64,000 nucleotides of DNA from Peromyscus leucopus (GCF_004664715.2 NC_051076.1:3412451-3476450), one strand, 5' to 3'. Counted from the stretch's first letter, positions 36,578-49,400 are shown. Numbers and translations are program-made. The notes: generated by a model not told the origin, from the sequence alone.

Positions 36578-37990
36578 ATCTGAGGGTGGCTCCAGAGCTA
36601 ACCTTTTCTTCTCTAGTCCTGGTTTCTCTGACCTTCTCTTCCCAAGTTTCTCTCTCATGACACCTCTTGTAAGGTAAAGAGTAGGAGATGTGGGTCGGGC
36701 TCAGGCAACTAAGGTAGATTCACAGGTGTACATCTAGGTCACTTCTGGAGCTCAGTCGAAAAAGACTATGCTTTCGTGTACCTGTAAATTCTTATTCAGG
36801 GGATGTTTTCTTGACAGTTCTCTAACTTAGACCAGTAGGAAATTGGAGAAGAACTGGGGGCCCTCTCTACAGAAAAATGCGCACTTACACAGAAGCAGAG
36901 TTTTGCATGCTATTTCAGGATATTTTTAACTTCTCAGTGTCGTGACCGCCAACTTCAGACCTCTGTGGGTGCCTGTGGCAGGTAAGCCAGTTGGCAGTTC
37001 CTGAAACTGCCACTTTGCTGTCTTTCTGGGACATCTTCACCAGTCTCTGAGCTCATGTTTCTGCCTATAAAAAAATCTTTTTGTAGTCCCAGCAATGGGA
37101 GTGGAGGCAGAGCGTAGACCGACAGATTGTAGAGGGGCCTGGTTTCTGGCCAGTCTAGCCGCCTCTACTTCTGATCACACACACCCTCCTCCTTCTCCTT
37201 TCCTTAAAGGCTAGCACAAAAGCCTCGTTCTCCTTGATTTTCTGACATCACATTCTGCTTTTTAACCACTGTTAGATATACATACACATGTTGATGTTTC
37301 TGTAGTTGACTGTAAACTCTTTTAAGATCAGTCTTTTCCTTCTGCAACTAAGGTAATTTACATAGTTCATTTATTTGACAATAGTTTATAAATATTCAAA
37401 GTGAATGAATTGAGGGAAATCCAAGTGGTAGGTAGCAGTGAGATACCCAGAGGAAACTGTACCCTACTTCTCTTTGGTTGCTCCAACAGCAATATATATT
37501 CTCCCAGGTATAACTCCATGGCTGGAAAACAGAGTCCTTAAGATGGCAAGATCTTCTCATTTCTTTTTCTTCTGCACAAAGCAGCCTCAATTCAGTGGTT
37601 GCTAGATGAGTTAGGATACAAGTTCATGTAGAATGCACCTGCCAAGCAGCAGTTATTTATTCCTCCACTAGTGTCCGTGAGTCCAATAAGGGGCACCACC
37701 CCCTACCCATTGCACCTGATAGAAGAAACCAGAATGTCACCAATGATTTTCACTCCCTCCAGCCAATTACTATGTTTTGTGACTTTTCCTGGGAGATATG
37801 AATAAACCAATCCATGACAGCCAAAGAAACTATTCCAATCAAGTTTAATTTAGTGAACCAGTGAATTTATTGGGGTGCCTTATAGGAACATGGATAACTG
37901 AAGCTGCATGACTGAAAAGCCCAATTCCCATCATGAGTAACAATTCATGAAATCTGCAGTTGTGGAACTTCCTGACCTATGTATAGACAG
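36578..37990. other. Intergenic flank of the CpG island
   Basis: CpG-poor. A degraded B1/B4-like piece (TAGTCCCAGCAATGGGAG) lies at about 37081-37165. Sequence from about 37640 (CCAGTGAATTTATTGGGGTG) resembles a rodent repeat I cannot name. Confidence 0.5.
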
Positions 37991-37999
37991 CTCAGACTA

Positions 38000-38335
38000 T
38001 CTTCTCTCTGTAGCTGTTGCTACTTTTAAAAAGGAATTACTTATTTTAAATAAGATAAGTAATGAAAATTTTTTGGTCTGAGTTTATCAGATGTTACTGG
38101 ACTGGACATTGTTAATATATATAATGGAGTTTTTATCTGAATCTGTCAAATGTTAATGGACTAGACATCATTAATGTAATTTTGGCTGTATATATTGTAT
38201 ATACTTACTGGATAGTTTTTCTTGTATTAGTTATAAGCTTTCTTTAATTTTAGACAAAGAGAGGAAATGTGGTGGTATTGTGTTTCCCAAAATATTGTGT
38301 ACCTTAAGGTGGGGCCTTGTGACTAGTAAATTTCA
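38000..38335 (+). mobile_element. Endogenous retrovirus 3' fragment: internal end and truncated 3' LTR
   Basis: AT-rich internal sequence runs into a purine tract (AAAGAGAGGAAA) followed directly by an LTR start at 38268. The LTR start (TGTGGTGGTATTGTGT) matches the minus-strand start of the solo LTR at 63661 for over 40 bp with one mismatch, then breaks off at about 38310. No retroviral reading frame survives here. Confidence 0.7.
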
Positions 38336-38519
38336 GGAGCTTTTTGAGACTCCTCAGTTTTGAACCTTATACATTTAGTTTGCTTCCTGAGTCTTAAGAA
38401 GACTGCCTCCAGGAGGGTATGTTGCAGTATGGAAATAACTCCATAACACATGCTATCCATACTCTACTTTCTAAATCAAACTTCAGAGGTCCTCTTCCTC
38501 TTTATTCCCAGCTCAGAAC

Positions 38520-38524
<5 letters not shown>

Positions 38525-38573
<49 letters not shown>

Positions 38574-38574
38574 A

Positions 38575-38663
<89 letters not shown>
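38525..38663 (+). repeat. (TG)n followed by (AG)n
   Basis: About 90 bp of TG with two interruptions switch into about 47 bp of pure AG. The frames over it are artefacts. Confidence 0.98.
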
Positions 38664-38666
<3 letters not shown>

Positions 38667-39070
38667 TCCACATTTGTCTCCACCTCAGGTACACTTTCTG
38701 CTTCCAGCCTCACCAGGCTCAGATCCAGGCCCACATCTGCTGTGGGCTGTATGTGTGTCCTCTTAAAAATTATTTTCAAATCCAGAGATCCAATGAAATA
38801 GTATCAGGAGGTAAAACATTTGGGATATAGTTAGGACATAAAAGTGAAACTTTTGTGAATGGAATGCATGTATTTAAAGAAGGGGCATTTGCAGAGTGCA
38901 AGCTACACACAAATGCAATCTCAGTACTTTAGAGTCTGCAGCAGGAACATCATGAGTTCCTGACTGGCCTAGGCTATATATATAGAAAAATATAAAAGAA
39001 TACACCAGGGAAATTGCTTATTCTCACTGCTCTCTACCACTTGATGCAAAACCAAGAAGACAGGATTAAA

Positions 39071-39076
<6 letters not shown>

Positions 39077-39130
<54 letters not shown>
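39077..39130 (+). repeat. (AG)n microsatellite
   Basis: About 24 AG units with one interruption near 39120. A degraded B1-like piece precedes it (38890-39000). Confidence 0.97.
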
Positions 39131-39134
<4 letters not shown>

Positions 39135-39289
39135 TGCAAAAACAGAGGCTAACCTTTACCAGAAACAAACTTTGAAAGCATACTGATCTTGGGCTCCTCA
39201 GCCTTCATAACTATGAGAAATAAGCACCTGTTGTGTAATCTATCCAGTCAATAGTTTTCTATTATAGCAGCTCAGAAGACAGACAACAT

Positions 39290-39700
39290 TTCAGACTGAA
39301 GGGTCTCCGAAAGCATCAATCTCTTCTCTGCTTAAAACCACATGAGAGCCAAACCTCTTCACTTGGCTCACTAGGCTTCAAAGATCTCCTTAACTGTGTC
39401 CCCAGCCTCCCCTCTTGGTACTTTCCTTCATACTAAACAGCAGCCTCCTTCCCACTCAATAGTGAACACTCTCCCTGCTACACCCTACTCAACTTCAGCT
39501 ATCCCCTTTGCCTTCTCTTGTGTCTCTGTTCTGAGTCCATTCTTTTTGTGGCATTAGTCCCTCAATACCGATATTTACTTCTGTGACATCTGCTTTCCCT
39601 GCCTTGGTGATACCTCTGCACCAGTGTTCTCCATGCCTAGTACAATATCTGATGTTATGTAGAAGCATGAACATTCCAATTAAATAAATGAAAGGTAGAC
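39290..39700 (+). repeat. Probable L2 relic
   Basis: Order and content (CCTCCTTCCCAC ... CTTCTGTGACATCTG ... GCCTAGTACAATATCTGA ... AATAAATGAA) follow the L2 3' end. Diverged. Confidence 0.5.
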
Positions 39701-39787
39701 TATAACACACACCCCAGATAAGAGGCCCTGGGGCAAATATAGTAGTACTCTGAAATTCGGTCAGATCAGGCTTGTTTTGTTCTGTTT

Positions 39788-39905
39788 GATTTTTTGTTTA
39801 TTGTGATAATGTCTCACTGTGTAGCCCAAGCAGACCTCAAACTCACAATCCTGCCTCAGTCTTCTGAGTGCTAGGAATACAAGTGTGTAATACCACACCT
39901 GGCTA
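39788..39905 (-). mobile_element. Old B1 SINE
   Basis: CTCACTGTGTAGCCCAAGCA and CCACACCTGGCTAG are B1 ends in reverse orientation; diverged from young copies. Confidence 0.8.
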
Positions 39906-40079
39906 GAAGACAGAAGGCAGATTTTAAATACTAGCACCACTCACCATTTTCAAATGATTTTCAATCTTTCTGAGTCTTCAATTTCCTTAACTGAAAATGG
40001 GAATGATAACACCCAGGATTGCTCTTAAATATATGTGGTACTTTACAATTTTAAAATCTTCTCCATCTATATATTAGCC

Positions 40080-40250
40080 AGTTATGTTATATCACTTCAC
40101 TTGATCCTTGCAGTAACATTTTCATTTGACAGCTGAGGAATTTTCATATGAGGAAACTGAAGTGAATCAATGGAACACCATTTTCCATAGGTTACCTAGC
40201 TAGTCACCAGGCAACAGAAGTTTGAGGTTGCATTCCAAGTCTAGGTATTT
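40080..40250 (-). repeat. MIR SINE
   Basis: ATGAGGAAACTGAAGTGAAT and ACCTAGCTAGTCACCAGGCA match the MIR core. Confidence 0.6.
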
Positions 40251-40609
40251 TCTACCACCAACAACCCCCAACCTGCTCCTCCCTTCCAGCTCTAGAGGAG
40301 GAAGCAATGTTTGGGCACATATGTCATAGTCATGTAGCTAACGAATGGAGACACAGAACTTCTGAAGGATTTTTGATGTATAAGGTAGTTTGGTTGGGAA
40401 AACTTCAGAATAGGAAGAAATGGGCTGAAGAGTAGTTGACCTTGAGGCTAAACATATACTTGAATTTTTGTCCCCCTTTGCATCCTAATAGGATAATCTC
40501 AATTGATAGATCATCTTTATATGACACTGGACACTTTCAGGCTCCAAGATTACCAGCAGCTGGTGGCTGTTTACTCCATATTTACACTTCTGCTCATCAC
40601 CAAACAGCT

Positions 40610-40765
40610 ATTAAACTCTTATTAAATGTTTTGTTATGGCTTGCAGACATCTGGCCAAACTAACCTCTCTGAACCTCCATTTCTCCATTCTGTAAAATGG
40701 GATTGATAATATCCCAGCACATAGCTGTTATGTGAATTAAGCAAGATAATAAAACAGCTGTTGGT
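40610..40765 (+). repeat. MIR SINE
   Basis: ACCTCTCTGAACCTCCATTT followed by CTGTAAAATGGGATTGATAA is a classic MIR core. Confidence 0.75.
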
Positions 40766-41069
40766 GGGCTATTGCTAGTGGAAACACCTGCCCCAAAATC
40801 CTACCCTGTGTCTGATGGTTTTTATGCTCATAGAATGTCTGTTTATCAACTAGGCAGAGGACAGAGGGGCGATTAGGAGCCTGAAAAGCACAGAAGGAGT
40901 ATGAAGGCTGTTGTTCTCTTCTAGTGTTCCTTTCACAGAGATATGGAAACAGCTTTGAGGCTCAGAGCTTTTTGGAACTGTTCAATAATGACTTGTGAGT
41001 CATATGCAGTAATGTTAGCTATGTTGATGGCTGTTGCCTGAAGCTGTAAACTTATCTGTTATGCAAAAG

Positions 41070-41182
41070 TATTTTTTTAAGACAGAATCTCTCTATGCAG
41101 ACCAGTTTGGCTTCAAACTTGCAGTTCTCCTGCCTCAGCCTCCCAAGTTTAGGTGTGTAGATGTGCATTACCACACTCTCAC
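41070..41182 (-). mobile_element. Old B1 SINE
   Basis: AAGACAGAATCTCTCTATGC through CTGCCTCAGCCTCCCAAG in reverse orientation. Confidence 0.75.
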
Positions 41183-41533
41183 ATAGAAGGAATTTGATGA
41201 GAGGCTTACCCAAGATCTTGGTAGGCAGGAGGCCTGGACCAGTGATTGCAAAAACATGAGAGCAAGAGAAAAGTAGTTTTCTTACTGACCACAGTTAGGG
41301 TCAGGGCTCATCTGAGGCTTCTTTCTGGGAATTCCCAGAAACAACTGGAAGGTACTTTGAAAACATCAATGAAATCATCAAACAAGGCATTATAAATATT
41401 AAGGACAGAAATGGCATCAGGCATTTAGTAAGAACTCTATACACAAAAGTTCCTTAATATGAGTGCACTTGAGCATCAGGCAGAGAACCCCTCTCTGCTG
41501 ATGAGTCTTCTGATGCCACCTTTGCACAGAATT

Positions 41534-41588
41534 TGTGTGTGTGTGTGTGTGCGTGCCTGCCTGCCTGCCTGCCTGCCTGCCTTCCTGT
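41534..41588 (+). repeat. (GT)n(GCCT)n compound microsatellite
   Basis: GT repeat passes through GCGT into six GCCT units. Confidence 0.96.
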
Positions 41589-41599
41589 CTTGAGCTCCA

Positions 41600-43217
41600 G
41601 GAAACACCCAGTGGAACTACCTTCATGGGTCCTCTTGTGATTATGGTGTTTTTTTTTTTTCTTTTAAAGATTAAATCGTTTCTTTTTCCCCCTTTCTGTT
41701 CAACAAAGACAACAGCCCTTTGGTTTTTGATAAATGTTCCTTTCCTTGTAGCAGGTGGATTTGCCCCAGGCACTAAGAGCTGTGCTTTTAAAACACACAG
41801 AAGCCGGGCTGTTTGTATCTGCTGCATCTTTTTTTCTCCTATTTTCTGCCCTGAAGGCTGGGTTTTCCCTGCTTTGGCAGGCTGATAACATGTGGAAGGG
41901 AGGGAACAGTTCCAACTAATAGACTAATTAGTGATACAAGCCTTTAATAACTGAGTATAGGAAAGTCATTCCCTACCCTCAAATGATTAATTTATTTAGT
42001 GCTGTTGTGCTACATTAAGGTAAACTAGTCAACTTCTAGCTATTGACAACTTCAATCAATCCCTTTTCTTCATTCCCTTCCTTTCCTTTGCTATAGTGTG
42101 CTCAGGCAGTATAGAAGAGTCAATTCAGCTGACAGGCAGCTCTGGCAGAAGTGCTGATGTCACCATTTCTCACGCCATTAAGAACTGTAGGAACTGTGAA
42201 AATCCAGCTACTTTTACATGCTTGCTTCTTAAAGGCCCTGTCCTCATAGCCCCTTCCACCAATGGTTATAGACTACCAGCTTTGTCTTTCAGAACCAGCC
42301 TACTATGGGCCTTAAAAGCATATATTGACATTCAGTAGCCTGGATTTCAATCTTAGCTTCCTCATTGGCTGTCCAGAGGATCTAAAATAAGTCCCTTCAC
42401 TTCACTATGCCTCAGTTTTCCCACTTGTAAAATGTTGCTGTGGAACTCTTTATCTTTTGGGGATGACATGGCCATTGCCATCTTGAAGTCAGAACAGATA
42501 TAATCATTCACAATTGACCCTCACAAGATCAGGCCTATTAACATTCCTTCCAAGAAGGTGGGTGGGGAGGATCAATGGACCTTCAATTTCAATTCTAGCC
42601 ATGCAGTCTTGTCCTACCCCAAGTTTCGTGTAATCTTGCTCCAGCTTCATGTGGTTTGGGGAGATGCTAGAGAATGTAGGATTCCAGTAAAGTAGCACTC
42701 ACTAGTTGTCATCTGTGGTGTGATGGGGCTTTTTGGTGATGGAGACCTTTGTGAATCACCCATGAGTAGCATGTAAGTGACCCTTCACTCATGTTCCTAT
42801 ACTCAAGCCCAATAAACTCATTGGTTCACCAAACTGAATGGAATTGCTTTTTTGGCCTGTCATTGGTTGCCATATCTGGGGTGAGGACATGTTTATTCAA
42901 GTCTCCTCAAGAAGAGTTGTGTAACAAGTGGGAATCCATTTGTCTCTCCCTAAGGTTCATCTGAGGATCCAATGAAGTAAATTTTGTCTAGTACTTAGGA
43001 CATACTAAGCCCTCAGTAGCTGTTAAATATACCTCGTACATAGGAAGATAATTTGATGAATGCTAGTAGAATAAATGAGTAGCGTAATTTATCAGTATAT
43101 TATGAAGCCTTGATGTTCAAAGGGATGCAAATAGGAGGAAATGAATAATAAATCAAAATAATAAAGGCCTTTAGTTGAGTGCTTATCAATCAAGGTCTAT
43201 GTTCTGAGCTAATTGCT
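41600..43217. other. Intergenic sequence, one faint MIR trace
   Basis: TGCCTCAGTTTTCCCACTTG near 42410 is a MIR relic. Nothing else is recognised; the open frames here (60-116 codons) lack support. Confidence 0.55.
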
Positions 43218-43233
43218 TCTTGTACATTCTTTC

Positions 43234-43432
43234 TTTTTTTTAAAAAAAAAAAAGATTTATTTATTTATTATGTATACAGTGTTCTGCCTGCTTGTATGTC
43301 TGCAGGCCAGAAGAGGGCACCAGATCTCATTACAGATGGTTGTGAGCCATCATGTGGTTGCTGGGAATTGAACTCAGGACCTCTGGAAGAGCAGTCAGTG
43401 CTCTTAACCTCTGAGCCATCTCTCCAGCCCCC
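43234..43432 (-). mobile_element. B2 SINE with 16-bp target duplication
   Basis: Reverse B2 ending in GAGCCATCTCTCCAGCCCC (the Pol III A-box end). Target site TCTTGTACATTCTTTC occurs at 43218-43233 and 43433-43448. Confidence 0.97.
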
Positions 43433-43695
43433 TCTTGTACATTCTTTCATCTAATCCTTATGTAATCTGATTTTTATCAGCCTTCTTAAATCATGATTTG
43501 TTTGTTTGTCTGTCTGTCTGTCTGTTTTAAAAGCCTGAGCCCCCATACAAAATTATGTGAAAACTGTGTACTCTCCCAAGATCTCCAAGGACTCCTGGAG
43601 AAAGGACTGACATATTCATGTTTGCCTATGAAATCCTGGGCCAGCTGAATTCAAGCTGTTTCTGGAAGGTGTTGCTATTGTCTTTTCTTCTTTTT

Positions 43696-43853
43696 TTTTT
43701 GGGGGGGGGGTTTCAAGACAGGGTTTCTCTGTGTAGCTTTGCGCCTTTCCTGGAACTCACTTGGTAGCCCAGGCAAGCCTTGAACTCACAGAGATCCGAG
43801 TGGCTCTGCCTCCCGAGTGCTGGGATTAAAGGCGTGCGTCACCAACGCTCGGT
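43696..43853 (-). mobile_element. B1 SINE with 16-bp target duplication
   Basis: Reverse B1 of the cricetid-like subtype. Target site GTCTTTTCTTCTTTTT occurs at 43680-43695 and 43854-43869. A run of ten G interrupts the poly-T end (43701-43710). Confidence 0.95.
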
Positions 43854-44189
43854 GTCTTTTCTTCTTTTTAAGCCTTCAGAACACAGGACCATTTGTACAA
43901 AGATTTTTACTGAAAGCAGGGCACAGCACAGGATACTTACAGGTTCACCAATGCAGCCATATCTAAAGTCCTCTATTGATGCTCCAAGATACTCCTTCCC
44001 AGCTGTTCTGAGCCCTGCTGCTATCATGTTTCCATCTCTCTAAGATTCTCAGCCATCTCTCTACTGCCTCCTATATCTTTCTGCAAACAGTAGATTATTA
44101 TGCAAAGAAATTTAGCTTTTGGACAAAGTCTCCACTCTAGGTTATTTTCAATCTGAGGTCAGAGAAAAATTATATCTGCCCTTCCTCTT

Positions 44190-44385
44190 AAAGATGTTTG
44201 GGTGTGCCTATATGAATGTATGTGCACCATGTCTTATGCTGATGCCTACAGAGGCCAGAGAGCAATAGATCCCCTAGAACTGAAGTTACAGGTGATTGTA
44301 AGCCATCCAATGTGGGTATTAGGAGCAGAACTCACATTCTCTACAAGAACAATAAGCTTTCTTAGCCACTTCAGTCCCATTGTCT
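44190..44385 (-). mobile_element. Diverged B3/B2-type SINE
   Basis: ATGCCTACAGAGGCCAGAGA, GTGGGTATTAGGAGCAGAAC and CTTTCTTAGCCACTTCAGTC match a degraded B3 in reverse. Confidence 0.7.
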
Positions 44386-44524
44386 GCTCTTTAACCAAAT
44401 GTTACTGAAGAGTTTTCTTTGACCAATAAGCAAAGTACTTCTAGGATTAATTCTGCCCCACCCTAATGAAGGCATAGGGCAGTAATTTGTAGCATAGCAT
44501 CTTTTTATATATTATTTCCCCCTT

Positions 44525-44642
44525 TTTCATAAATGAAGAAACAGAAGTAAGGGGCTTTGAAATGTAATATACTCAAGGTCACATAGCTAATATCAGAGCT
44601 AAATCCAATTGTAGGCTGTCTGACTCCAGAGCCTCATGGATT
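44525..44642 (-). repeat. MIR SINE
   Basis: CAAGGTCACATAGCTAATAT followed by TGTCTGACTCCAGAGCC is a typical MIR 5' half. Confidence 0.7.
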
Positions 44643-45078
44643 GACCACAAAGCAGCTCAGGCAGGTCCAAGCAGTTCTATTCATGAACCTAGGGTAACTC
44701 AAGAAATCCTCCCATGGGAGAGTCTTGGGGCTCAGAGGAAAGTGAATTGATTGAGCAAGACCAATGACATTCAGATGAGTTAGAGCTTAGAATAACTGCT
44801 GGCCTATAGTTTCGTGTCTGAGACCCTTAAGTTGCCAGAGTCCATCAATGAATGGCTGCTCTGATTGCTTCACCTGCTGATGCTATCGTCTCTGAATTAC
44901 ACTGTGCTGTGTTCATCTTTGGTAAGCAGTGATCAGGGAAGACAAGGCAGGCTTTCTTTTGCTTATTGAATCCAAACTTCTTAGGTAAAACAATTTCATC
45001 AATTTGGTTGCCAGTGATGTCTAACATGGCTAGCAAAATGAAGAAGGCTTCTCCAAAAGTTCCATTAAAAAGCTACAA

Positions 45079-45239
45079 GCCGGGCGGTGGTGGCGCACAC
45101 CTTTAATCCCAGCACTCGGGAGGCAGAGGCAGACGGATCTCTGTGAGTTCGAGGCCCGCCTGGGCTACCAAGTGAGTTCCAGGAAAAGGTGCAAAGCTAC
45201 ACAGAGAAACCCGGTCTTGAAAAAAAAACAAAAACAAAA
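45079..45239 (+). mobile_element. Young B1 SINE with 12-bp target duplication
   Basis: Near-consensus GCCGGGCGGTGGTGGCGCAC start, CpGs retained, A-rich end. Target site AAAAAGCTACAA at 45067-45078 and 45240-45251. High CpG retention suggests recent insertion. Confidence 0.97.
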
Positions 45240-45267
45240 AAAAAGCTACAAAAAGAACGATTCATTT

Positions 45268-45600
45268 CTGTCCTAGTTTTGTCTCTGTTGATGTGATAAA
45301 ACACTGACCAAAAACAACTTGGAGATGAAAGAGTTTACCTGGCTTACATCAAGGAAAAGCCAGGACAAGAGCTCAAGACAGGAACCTGAAGCACAGATTG
45401 TAGGGAAACATTTCTTACTGCCATGTTCTCAGGCTCATGTTCAGCTATCTTTCTTATACCTCCCAGGACTGTCCTCCTATATTGATCAACAATTAAGAAA
45501 ATGTCACACAGACATGCCTACAGGTCAATCTGGTGAAAGCAATTCCTCAAATGGGGTTCTGTCCTTTGGTAGCTGTCATGGTTATCAGGTCAACTCTTAA
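45268..45600 (+). repeat. Rodent interspersed repeat, family not named
   Basis: GATGTGATAAAACACTGACC, AGGACTGTCCTCCTATATTG and AGAAAATGTCACACAGACAT match a common rodent repeat also present in reverse at 53905-54237. Confidence 0.65.
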
Positions 45601-46505
<905 letters not shown>

Positions 46506-46948
46506 CTATGAATGAGATAAATTGTACTAGACTGTTAACAGGTAGAACAACACCAGATAGAAATCTAACAAACATAAAGTACTGAGGCTGAACAGTGGGA
46601 ATCCAGCAGGGCCAGCAGGTGGTGCCATTGCTGCATCATGATTTTCAGGCCTAGTGGAAAAGTAATGCTTTAGGAAGCAAATGAGGCCTTTAGAATAAGC
46701 TATCCAGCCATCGTAGCCACTGATCCATCTGCCCCCAGCACATATACACCTTTCCCCTAAAGCCTACATCCTCAGAAATGCAGGGTAAAATGGTTCTGAG
46801 GCCCCATTGCTTCTTTTCTCCCTCTAATGTTTCTAAGGACTCCATTCCTGGTCCTTAACTACTTTCCAGACACCACTAACCAGGGCCAGACCCTTAACTG
46901 GTAATTCATTGCAAGGCATGCTATTAAATGGAGGCTAACTAGACTTTT

Positions 46949-47124
46949 TTTTTTTTTTATGCGCATTGGTGTTCTGTCTGTATGCATGTCTGTGTGAGGG
47001 TGTCAGATCTTGTAGTTACAGACAGCTATTAGCTGCCATGTGGGTGCTGGGTGCTGGGAATTGAACTCATGACCTGTGGAAGAGCAGTCAGTGCTCTTAA
47101 CGGCTGAGCCATCTCTCCAGTCCC
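46949..47124 (-). mobile_element. B2 SINE with 16-bp target duplication
   Basis: Reverse B2 with GAGCCATCTCTCCAGTCCC end. Target site GGCTAACTAGACTTTT at 46933-46948 and 47125-47140. It lies just beyond the Cd34 3' end. Confidence 0.97.
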
Positions 47125-47140
47125 GGCTAACTAGACTTTT

Positions 47141-47943
47141 ATGTTCAATCACCATCCTGCCTTTCTCTGACCCCCCAAACAGCCACCACCTTTTGGGCAA
47201 GGTCTAGCCTTGTCCCTTAGCTTCCTTAATCCTAGGGAAGAGTCTCTATTAGCAAAGTTAGACAAATGCCAGCAAGAAATGGGTTGAGGGTGTGTCTGGC
47301 TTTGACAAGATAAGACTGGAAGAAGCAAATTTTGCTTAGCCTTTAACCCCCGATGCACTGTTGACACACTTAAGGGTGTTCCCAGGGGCCTCTGAAAATC
47401 CAGCAGCACCCCTCTTCCACTACTTGTGGCATGTGGGCAGGTCACCTGGAATCTGGGGTGGGCAAGTACTTGCATATGGCTGCTGAATCTGGGAGCTGGC
47501 AGCCAGCTCCAGAATAGACCTCACATAGTGGTTCCTGGTTATAATATGAGCTGGGTTAGAGGATGATTAGGTAACAAAGGCTGCCTAGAACATAAATCCT
47601 TTCCTTTGTTTTGTATGTTTTTTATGCAGCCACTTACATGCCCCACTTCTCAGAATGGTGTTTCTGAACACCCAGCATTCCACCTGAGTTGCACTGCAGC
47701 CTGCCCTTCTCTCCACTATAGAAAGCTTCTAGCCTCTCTGCCTCCCAACATGGAGGGGAACATTTCACAAAATCACAAGTTCTGGGCATCCTGTCTGGCA
47801 GCTGTGTCCCTCCCGTATGCTGACCTCCTCCTTGGTTGACCTCCCCCACACTGCCACACAATCTCCCCAGACCTCATATGGAAACCACCCTGTCACTTAG
47901 CACACTCAGCATGATGGGGCCACAGCACAGATTTCATCATCAC
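47141..47943. other. Region just downstream of Cd34, nothing recognised
   Basis: Ordinary unique sequence. Open frames at 47149-47475, 47606-47839 and 47634-47861 overlap in opposite strands and are unsupported. Confidence 0.55.
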
Positions 47944-47978
47944 TTTAATTATATTATTCTCACTCATCACTGTTTATT
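47944..47978 (-). terminator. Candidate Cd34 polyadenylation signals
   Basis: On the minus strand AATAAA is at 47978-47973 and a weaker AATTAAA is at 47950-47944. A GT-rich stretch (TCTGTGCTGTGG) follows further downstream on the gene strand. Together they look like a cleavage and polyadenylation region, but the exact cleavage site is not determinable here. Confidence 0.5.
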
Positions 47979-49214
47979 CAGAAAAAAATCCACCCAATCC
48001 TCTCATCTCTGGAAAGTTCTGTTTCCAGCCTCATTGAAATCAGGATCCCTGTTCTCCCCTCTGAAAAAATAAGAGAAGGAGTCCTGGGTCAACCCCAGGA
48101 GAGGAAGCTTGTGATCTTGAAGGGGTTTAGGCTAGGAAAGGCACAGACAGAAAGGAATCTACCAGGGGACTGAGGCCACAGCTCCCCCAGGAGTCAGAGG
48201 GTGGGGGAAGTCATAGATTTTAGAGAAGACTAGGGGCCTCAAAGCAAGAGGATTCTTCTGAAGAGCTCAGGTCAGGAGGCTTAGCTCAACTGAGCCTGGT
48301 AGCTCAGGCCTGTAATTCAAGCTACTTGGAAGCCTAAAGCAAGAATTTAAGGTCTACCTAAACTGCATAGTTCAAGGCAAACCTGGTCACCTACATGAAA
48401 CCTTATCTCTAAATAAGAAGGAGGAGGGCTGAGGATACAGCTCAATGGTAGAGCACTTGCCTAATATGTGTAGAGTTCCAGGGTCAATCCCTAGCAACAA
48501 AATAAAACAAACAAACAAAAAAAACCAGAGGCTCAGTTCAAAGTCTTGTTCCACTGTCCTGTCTACAATGAACCAATGAGAATTCCTGTGTGACCCCAAG
48601 AGACCAAGTGAGCTGTTGCTTTAAAACATGGAGCCCAGTACCAGGATTCAGATAGAAAGTTGTCCTGGCCTCTGTAGACAGATTTTCAGGAACAGGCGAC
48701 CAAGAGAGAAGTTGGTGACTAAATCCATAGTGTCTTGAAGAGTTATAAGGGATGAACTGTTTTCTGGCTATATCCTTATAAGGGAACAGATGTCAGTGAA
48801 TATCTTGGTTTCCCTACAGTAGGGAAAGAAAACAGAAAGAAATAACAGTAAAATGTGAAGTTTCCTGGGAGGAAGTTGTAGCTTAGAAAAGCTAGTCTTC
48901 CCAAGAGCCTCTGTAAAGAGGCAAGAGAAGAGGAAGAAAGGATCCAAGACAAGTGATACATAGCCACCAACCTTGGCAGCTCCTCTAGACCTAGGCTTCT
49001 CCCCATCACAACTTGACCCAAAGGTCAGAGTTTGGGTTCAGGGAGCTGAATGTTCAGAGGTAAGTTTATCTGCCTCCCCATAGGTGAAGAGTCCTAGGAA
49101 CAGTCTCTAAAGTGTATGTAAGTGAGAAGGTAGGACATGAGCTGGAGGCAGCATGAGGTCAGAGGCAGAGCTGCCACTTCCCAGATACCACCCAGTTTTG
49201 CCCACCCAGCCAAG
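47950..49214 (-). other. Cd34: Cd34 3' untranslated region (inferred extent)
   Basis: The sequence from the TGA down to the polyadenylation signals near 47.95-47.98 kb has no competing open frame on the gene strand and is of the length expected for CD34 mRNAs (about 1.3 kb). A B4-type SINE at 48295-48500 sits inside it in antisense. The extent is inferred from signals, not from transcript evidence. Confidence 0.6.
48295..48500 (+). mobile_element. B4-type SINE within the Cd34 3' UTR
   Basis: A B1-like left part (CTGGTAGCTCAGGCCTGTAA) is joined to an ID-like right part (AATGGTAGAGCACTTGCCTA), the B4 layout. It is antisense to Cd34. Confidence 0.82.
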
Positions 49215-49400
49215 TCACAGTTCTGTGTCAGCCACCACATGTTGTCTTGCTGAATGGCCGTTTCTGGAGGTGGCCTGGCTGGTCCCGTTCTCCTGAGCCC
49301 CTCGGGTCACACTGGCCTTTCCCTGAGTCTCAGGGGAGGCCCCAGGTCCTGAGCTATAGCCCTGGCCTCCACCATTCTCCGTGTAATAAGGGTCTTCACC
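49215..49400 (-). CDS. Cd34: Cd34 exon 8: cytoplasmic tail and stop
   Basis: The coding part is 186 bp with acceptor CACTGTCCAG before GGTGAAGAC and a TGA stop at 49215-49217. It encodes 61 residues starting [11 protein letters not shown] and ending HVVADTEL. The DTEL end is a PDZ-ligand-type carboxyl terminus shared across the CD34 family. An NGT triplet here is cytoplasmic and not expected to be glycosylated. The only clear changes from mouse as I recall it are conservative (for example KAS for KAN). Confidence 0.97.
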   Translation of the reverse strand, partial: GEDPYYTENGGGQGYSSGPGASPETQGKASVTRGAQENGTSQATSRNGHSARQHVVADTEL

